From CAYPJE01 sp964410945 (GTDB lineage: Bacteria > Fidelibacterota > Marinisomatia > Marinisomatales > TCS56): a stretch of DNA of 64,000 bases. The stretch spans positions 1-64,000 of the forward strand of contig CAYPJE010000014.1 in NCBI GenBank assembly GCA_964410945.1, given 5' to 3'. The position numbers and the translations under genes are program-made. The notes under the pieces are model-generated. The model saw only the letters and a program-made list of their open reading frames with translations. It ran no database searches and was not told where the DNA came from. Positions 59,337 through 64,000 of the stretch are shown one piece after another (positions within the stretch are counted from its first letter, which is position 1; each line of letters opens with the position of its first letter).

Positions 59337-59455
59337 GGTGTTAGAAATACATCATTCTTTTATATTGAGAATCATTTGCAAATAATTGGGAACCAGCGTA
59401 ACCTGGGGAAATATAAATCATCAAAAGAGTAGCGACTTAACTAAGGAGTGCTGAT

Positions 59456-60622
59456 ATGTTAACGATTGCCGTTTTAAAAGATACTGCTCCCGGTGAGAAA
59501 CGTGTTGCCCTGGTGCCCGAAAGCGTGAAGCGTCTTTCAAAGCTGGGTGCCAGAGTACTGCTGCAGGAAGGAGCCGGTGAGGTGGCTGGCTTTACCCGCA
59601 GGCAGTACGAGGAAGCTGGTGCCAGCATCGTAGCAGATTATGGCCGGTTGCTGAAAGAGGGGCAAATCTTTCTAAAGGCTCAGCTGGTCTGCCTGACCGA
59701 TGAGGAAACCCTTAAGTTGATTGATCCATTGCCAAAAGGATCAACTATTATCGGTTTCATGAATCCCTTCAAATATATCCACAATATTGAAAAGCTGGCC
59801 TCCAAAGGGGTAACCAGTCTTGCCATGGAACTGGTGCCACGCATCAGCCGGGCTCAGCGTATGGACGCCCTCAGCGCCATGAGTTCAGCTGCCGGTTACA
59901 AGGCCGTGGTTATGGCCGCCGCTTCACTGAACAAATTTTATCCCCTGATGATGACCGCCGCAGGAACAATCTCCCCGGCCAAGGTACTGGTTATCGGTGC
60001 CGGTGTGGCCGGGCTACAGGCCATCGCCACCGCCAAGCGTCTGGGAGCCAAGGTATTTGCTTTCGATACCCGTCCGGTGGTGCAGGAGCAGGTGGAAAGC
60101 CTGGGCGCCAGTTTTGTATCCCTGGAAACCAGTGAAGAAGCGGAAACGGCCGGTGGATATGCTGCCGAACAATCGGAAGATTTCTACCGCCACGAGCAGG
60201 CGATAATTGCCGAGCATCTGGTTGACACAGATGTGGTAATCACCACGGCGCAGATTTTTGGTAAACGGGCGCCGTTGCTGATCACGGAAGAGATGGTCCA
60301 GTCCATGCGCTCCGGATCGGTGATCGTCGATCTGGCTGCCGAAGCGGGAGGTAATTGCGAATTGACGGTTACCGGCAAAACCGTGGAACGCTACGGAATT
60401 GCCATTCATGGTGAGACCGACCTGCCGGCTTCATTATCATATCATGCCAGTGAAATGTACAGCCGCAATGTAACCGCCCTGCTGCAGGAAATGATCAAAG
60501 ATGGTGAACTGGTGATTGATGTGGATGATGACGTCATCGGCGGTACATTGCTTACCCATAATGGCAAAATCATGAACAAACATGTCCAGGATCTGCTGGA
60601 CCGGGAAGAGGAGGAGAAATGA
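59456..60622 (+). CDS. pntAA: NAD(P) transhydrogenase alpha subunit, NAD-binding part
   Basis: 388 aa. It starts with the AlaDh/PNT N-terminal domain (TIAVLKDTAPGEKRVALVPE) and has the NAD-binding GAGVAGLQAIATAKRLGA (about residue 181). With pntAB and pntB it makes the membrane-bound H+-coupled enzyme NADH + NADP+ to NAD+ + NADPH. AAGGAG precedes ATG. Its stop overlaps the pntAB start. Confidence 0.95.
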   Translation: MLTIAVLKDTAPGEKRVALVPESVKRLSKLGARVLLQEGAGEVAGFTRRQYEEAGASIVADYGRLLKEGQIFLKAQLVCLTDEETLKLIDPLPKGSTIIGFMNPFKYIHNIEKLASKGVTSLAMELVPRISRAQRMDALSAMSSAAGYKAVVMAAASLNKFYPLMMTAAGTISPAKVLVIGAGVAGLQAIATAKRLGAKVFAFDTRPVVQEQVESLGASFVSLETSEEAETAGGYAAEQSEDFYRHEQAIIAEHLVDTDVVITTAQIFGKRAPLLITEEMVQSMRSGSVIVDLAAEAGGNCELTVTGKTVERYGIAIHGETDLPASLSYHASEMYSRNVTALLQEMIKDGELVIDVDDDVIGGTLLTHNGKIMNKHVQDLLDREEEEK

Positions 60623-60927
60623 ACGCCGACCTGTTAATCCAGATTTATGTCTTTGTGCTGGCGGTGTTCGTTGGCTTTGAAGTAATTACCAAAGTTCCGC
60701 CGACCCTGCACACTCCGTTGATGTCCGGTTCCAATGCTATTTCCGGAATCACAATTGTAGGCGCTCTGATCGCCGCCGGTTTTACCGATCTGCGGATCGA
60801 AACATTCTGGGGCGACCTGAATGTAAGTGCCGTACTGGGATTTCTGGCAATTATCTTTGCCACTATCAACGTGGTTGGAGGCTTCATGGTCACCAACCGC
60901 ATGCTGAAAATGTTTAAGCGGAAGTAG
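60619..60927 (+). CDS. pntAB: NAD(P) transhydrogenase alpha subunit, membrane part
   Basis: 102 aa with three or four transmembrane helices (LLIQIYVFVLAVFVGFEVI, ITIVGALIAAGF, LGFLAIIFATINVVGGFMV). This is the typical split alpha-2 peptide. The ATGA overlap with pntAA shows tight coupling. The beta subunit follows after nine bases. Confidence 0.93.
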   Translation: MNADLLIQIYVFVLAVFVGFEVITKVPPTLHTPLMSGSNAISGITIVGALIAAGFTDLRIETFWGDLNVSAVLGFLAIIFATINVVGGFMVTNRMLKMFKRK

Positions 60928-60936
60928 GGGGATGAT

Positions 60937-62334
60937 ATGTTTGTACAATCTGTGATTATCCCCGTGGCTTACCTGCTTTCGGCTGTTTTATTTATTCTGG
61001 GATTGAAGCAGCTTTCCCATCCAAAAACAGCGCCCCGCGGTAACCAGACCGCAGCAGTGGGTATGCTGATCGCCATCGTGGCAACATTGGTCTACAAAGA
61101 TGTAATTGATTACACCCTGATCATCGCCGGTATTATCATTGGTGGGGCCATCGGGGCTTATGCCGCCAAGAAGGTTGAGATGACCGCCATGCCCCAGATG
61201 GTGGCGATTTTCAATGGCTTCGGTGGTGGTGCTTCGGTCCTGGTTGCTACCGCTGAATTCTACCGTTTGCTGACTGCCACCGGTGCCATCTCTGGTTTCA
61301 CCATGGCAACAATCGGTCTAAGTGTGATTATCGGTGGAATAACATTCACCGGCAGTATTGTGGCTTTTGCCAAACTCCAGGGTATTATGCGTGGTGCGCC
61401 GATTTTGTTTAAGGGGCAACAGGTGTTGAATAGCATTCTGTTATTGGCTGGATTAACGTTTATGGTCCTGGCAGTAATGGCTGGAGTGGAAGCCGGTGTT
61501 TATGTACTGGCCATTATTGCGGTCGCTTTGTTCCTGGGATACATGTTTGTGATCCCGATTGGCGGGGCCGACATGCCGGTTGTGATTTCACTGCTGAACT
61601 CATTTTCCGGAATTGCAGCCGCCGCTACCGGTTTCGTTCTGTCCAATAATGCCTTGATCATCAGCGGATCGCTGGTTGGTGCCAGTGGTATTATTTTAAC
61701 TGATATCATGTGCAAGGGAATGAATCGTACGATCTGGAATGTCCTCTTTGCCGGTTTCGGTGGGGACGACCTGGCACCGGGTGAAGGTGGCCAGGCTGCA
61801 GCTGCCAAACCGGTTAAATCTTATGAAGCTGAGGATACGGTTGTGATTTTTGAAAATGCCTCCCAGGTGATTGTAGTACCGGGTTATGGGATGGCGGTGG
61901 CCCAGGCTCAGCATGCTGTCCATGAGCTGGAAAAAGTGCTGGAGAAAAAAGGCGTGCAGGTCAAATATGCCGTACATCCGGTGGCCGGACGTATGCCGGG
62001 CCATATGAATGTCTTATTGGCCGAAGCCAATGTACCTTATGACAATCTATACGATCTGGATCAGATTAATCCCGAGTTTGAGGAAACCGAGGTAGCGCTG
62101 GTGATTGGCGCCAACGATGTTGTCAATCCCGCCGCCCGTCATGACAAGGCCAGTCCGATCTATGGCATGCCGATCCTGGATGTAGATCGTGCCCAGACTG
62201 TTTTCGTGCTTAAACGCAGCATGAATCCCGGTTTTGCCGGTATCGAGAATGAACTGTTCTATAATGACAATACGATTATGCTGTTTGGTGACGCCAAGGA
62301 TACGGTTTCGAAGTTGGTCGCAGAATTAAAATAA
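60937..62334 (+). CDS. pntB: NAD(P) transhydrogenase beta subunit
   Basis: 465 aa. About nine transmembrane helices in residues 1-270 form the proton channel. The C-terminal NADP-binding domain begins with VIVVPGYGMAVAQAQHAVHE (about residue 312), followed by conserved VIGANDVVNPAA and the loop PIYGMPIL. All are as in the family. GGGGGA precedes the ATG, and a terminator follows. Confidence 0.95.
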   Translation: MFVQSVIIPVAYLLSAVLFILGLKQLSHPKTAPRGNQTAAVGMLIAIVATLVYKDVIDYTLIIAGIIIGGAIGAYAAKKVEMTAMPQMVAIFNGFGGGASVLVATAEFYRLLTATGAISGFTMATIGLSVIIGGITFTGSIVAFAKLQGIMRGAPILFKGQQVLNSILLLAGLTFMVLAVMAGVEAGVYVLAIIAVALFLGYMFVIPIGGADMPVVISLLNSFSGIAAAATGFVLSNNALIISGSLVGASGIILTDIMCKGMNRTIWNVLFAGFGGDDLAPGEGGQAAAAKPVKSYEAEDTVVIFENASQVIVVPGYGMAVAQAQHAVHELEKVLEKKGVQVKYAVHPVAGRMPGHMNVLLAEANVPYDNLYDLDQINPEFEETEVALVIGANDVVNPAARHDKASPIYGMPILDVDRAQTVFVLKRSMNPGFAGIENELFYNDNTIMLFGDAKDTVSKLVAELK

Positions 62335-62362
62335 TGATCTTGAATTGTTAACCTAATAATAT

Positions 62363-62391
62363 AAGGGGGACTTTTAAAGTCCCCTTTTTTT
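62363..62391 (+). terminator. terminator after pntB
   Basis: AAGGGGGACTTT, TAAA, GTCCCCTTTTTTT is a strong hairpin with a T-run, 29 bases after the stop. Confidence 0.9.
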
Positions 62392-62465
62392 GTATATCTT
62401 GCACGGCGCCTGTTTTCTTTTGTAGTATTGCTGTCAACTAATTGCCACATTATAGAAGGACAGTA

Positions 62466-63413
62466 ATGAACGATCTATTTCCCCCTATTGAGCCCTACAA
62501 AGAATACAAGCTGAAAGTTTCAGATCTGCATACGATTTATATACAAGAGGCTGGTAATCCCAAGGGCAAGCCGGTGATTTTCCTGCATGGCGGGCCCGGT
62601 GGTGGAGTGGAACCGATCTACCGCCAGTATTTCGATCCGGAAAAATGGCGAATGATTCTTTTTGATCAGCGAGGTTGCGGACGCAGTACACCGTTTGCCG
62701 AACTTCATGAGAATACAACCTGGGACCTGGTTGAAGACATTGAACAGATCAGGCGCCATTCCCGGGTTAATAAATGGACCGTTTTCGGTGGCAGTTGGGG
62801 CAGCACTTTAGCCCTGGCTTATAGCCAGACCTACCCAAAGCACTGCAGTGCTCTGATTCTAAGAGGGATTTTTCTCCTGCGTAAATCTGAATTGAAATGG
62901 TTTTACCAGGATGGTGCCAGCCATATCTATCCCGATGCCTGGGAAAAATATCTTGAACCGATCCCGGAAGATGAACGGGATAATCTACTGCAGGCTTATC
63001 ACACACGCCTGACCAGCCACGATGCGAATGTCCGTCTGGAGGCCGCCCGTGCCTGGAGCATTTGGGAAGGCAGCACCTCCAAGTTATTCCAGGATACGAC
63101 AGCACTGGAACGCTTTGGGGCTAACAAATTCGCCGAGGCATTTGCCCGGATCGAGTGTCATTATTTCATTAATGGTGGCTTCCTTGATTCGGAGGATCAG
63201 CTGCTGGAGAATGTAGATAAAATCAGGGAAATACCAGCCGTTATTGTCCAGGGCCGCTATGATGTGGTATGCCCGGCCACCACCGCCTGGGAATTACACC
63301 GGGCCTGGCCGGAAGCCGATTTCCATATCATTCCCGATGCGGGCCATTCCATGACCGAACCGGGCATCAGGTCGATGCTGATCGATTATACCAATCAGTT
63401 TTCTGCTTTATAA
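62466..63413 (+). CDS. pip: prolyl iminopeptidase, S33 family
   Basis: 315 aa from ATG at 62466 with AGAAGGA upstream. It is an alpha/beta hydrolase with oxyanion-hole HGGPGG (about residue 43), nucleophile S in GGSWGS (about 112), and C-terminal D and H in RYDVVCP (about 267) and DAGHS (about 294). It removes N-terminal proline from peptides. It is monocistronic and convergent with the gene ending at 63421. Confidence 0.93.
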   Translation: MNDLFPPIEPYKEYKLKVSDLHTIYIQEAGNPKGKPVIFLHGGPGGGVEPIYRQYFDPEKWRMILFDQRGCGRSTPFAELHENTTWDLVEDIEQIRRHSRVNKWTVFGGSWGSTLALAYSQTYPKHCSALILRGIFLLRKSELKWFYQDGASHIYPDAWEKYLEPIPEDERDNLLQAYHTRLTSHDANVRLEAARAWSIWEGSTSKLFQDTTALERFGANKFAEAFARIECHYFINGGFLDSEDQLLENVDKIREIPAVIVQGRYDVVCPATTAWELHRAWPEADFHIIPDAGHSMTEPGIRSMLIDYTNQFSAL

Positions 63414-63420
63414 AAGACCG

Positions 63421-64000
63421 TTAGAATTTCAGATAGATCGCGAAGATATAGGGCTGGAAGTGAATACCGAATCGCAGCCAGTCCGATACTGAATAAATGA
63501 AACCCAGGTCGTAGTGGACCGGGCTGACGGTAGGTTTATTTGGTTTACTTGTATCCAGAGTCCCTTCAAAGTCGAATATATCCTCACCACGGTTCCACCA
63601 TTCCACAAACCATGGATCGTAGAAGACCTCGTAATTCATGATCAGGTTCTTCCTCACATCAATTGCCCCACCGTAATAAATACGGTAATTGAATTCATCT
63701 TCATTAGCCAGCTTTCCGATACTGGCTCCCAGGGTATGGTTGATGCGGCCGGAATTTCCCCGACGTGTATGTGAGAAAGAATATGCCATGAACGCCTCAC
63801 CGTAGATCTGGCGTTCGGGATCTTCAATATCCACCCAGTCATTGGTCAGTTCACCACTTTCATCATCATATCGAATAACTTCGTCTGGCATACTTAAGGT
63901 GCTACCGGAGCGTTCATATCCACCAAAATAGGTCGTAATGAATTGACCCGTCGGTTGCCAAATCCAGTTATCATCGTAAACACCCCGCTCAGCTTGGTAG
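63421..64000 (-). CDS. outer-membrane-type protein, cut by the window end
   Basis: The frame is open from 64000 leftward to TAA at 63421, so the start lies outside. The visible 192 residues are beta-rich, with alternating aromatic residues and an ending in FAIYLKF, a C-terminal aromatic as in outer-membrane beta-barrels. An internal Met at 63891 is not the true start because the frame continues without a stop to the window edge. No family can be named. Confidence 0.6.
   Translation of the reverse strand, partial: YQAERGVYDDNWIWQPTGQFITTYFGGYERSGSTLSMPDEVIRYDDESGELTNDWVDIEDPERQIYGEAFMAYSFSHTRRGNSGRINHTLGASIGKLANEDEFNYRIYYGGAIDVRKNLIMNYEVFYDPWFVEWWNRGEDIFDFEGTLDTSKPNKPTVSPVHYDLGFIYSVSDWLRFGIHFQPYIFAIYLKF

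Noticed and set aside
1..64000. CRISPR arrays, tRNA or rRNA genes
   Set aside because: No regularly spaced repeats of array type and no cloverleaf or rRNA-like stretch were found while reading the gaps.

Overview
The window looks like the chromosome of a Gram-negative bacterium of the FCB (Fibrobacterota-Chlorobiota-Bacteroidota) group or a related candidate phylum (Marinimicrobia, Calditrichota and KSB1-type genomes look similar), carrying a complete-looking Mu-type transposable prophage. The group is inferred from a secreted protein ending in a type IX secretion sorting domain (YQNYPNPFNP motif), a C_GCAxxG_C_C-family Tat protein, many short lipoproteins and the general gene style. It cannot be fixed to species from sequence reading alone.

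Host region left (1-22854). Palindromic repeat units lie at 122-406. They are followed by leucyl aminopeptidase (pepA), a DUF4332-like protein, an NAD(P)-binding epimerase-like protein, a decayed IS200/RAYT-type transposase between hairpin ends, a Tat-exported cysteine-rich protein, a CPBP membrane protease, an HD-domain protein, a large type IX-secreted serine hydrolase, lipoproteins, rmuC and a metallo-beta-lactamase-fold hydrolase. At 14724-18096 three genes lie in a row: an APS/PAPS reductase (makes sulfite), a cysteate synthase-like PLP enzyme (phosphoserine + sulfite to cysteate) and an alpha-oxoamine synthase (serine palmitoyltransferase-like). Together they read as a pathway to sulfonolipids (capnine type). 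A RhuM-Fic protein and a UvrD-type helicase fused to a PD-(D/E)XK nuclease follow.

Prophage (about 22855-53164, 30.3 kb). Its proposed ends are TGAACTGAGAC and GTCTCATTTCA, with three TGAGAC repeats on the left. A leftward repressor and a small membrane protein face a rightward early operon: MuA-type transposase, MuB-type ATPase, GemA, a MazG-like protein, DUF3164, an Ogr/Delta-like zinc finger, and a MuF head protein carrying a C-terminal nuclease-like (polymorphic toxin) domain plus a small acidic partner. A leftward block (32420-38455) holds the packaging genes (small and large terminase, DUF935 portal, gpG-like protein), a Dam methylase and two AT-rich cargo genes. A 25-bp palindrome at 38507-38531 separates it from a rightward late operon: gp36 and gp37, ClpP-like protease with a nested scaffold start, capsid, gp35-like protein, lysis genes, half-Ig-domain proteins with an inserted nucleotidyltransferase, tail chaperone with a likely -1 frameshift, tape measure, tail tip and fibre. 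No sheath gene is seen, so the particle is probably a siphovirus.

Host region right (53165-64000). There is an ECF sigma factor operon with a probable membrane regulator, a Spy/CpxP-like periplasmic protein and a lipoprotein. Electron-bifurcating transhydrogenase genes (nfnA, nfnB), the proton-pumping transhydrogenase (pntAA, pntAB, pntB), prolyl iminopeptidase, and a truncated outer-membrane-type protein at the window end follow.
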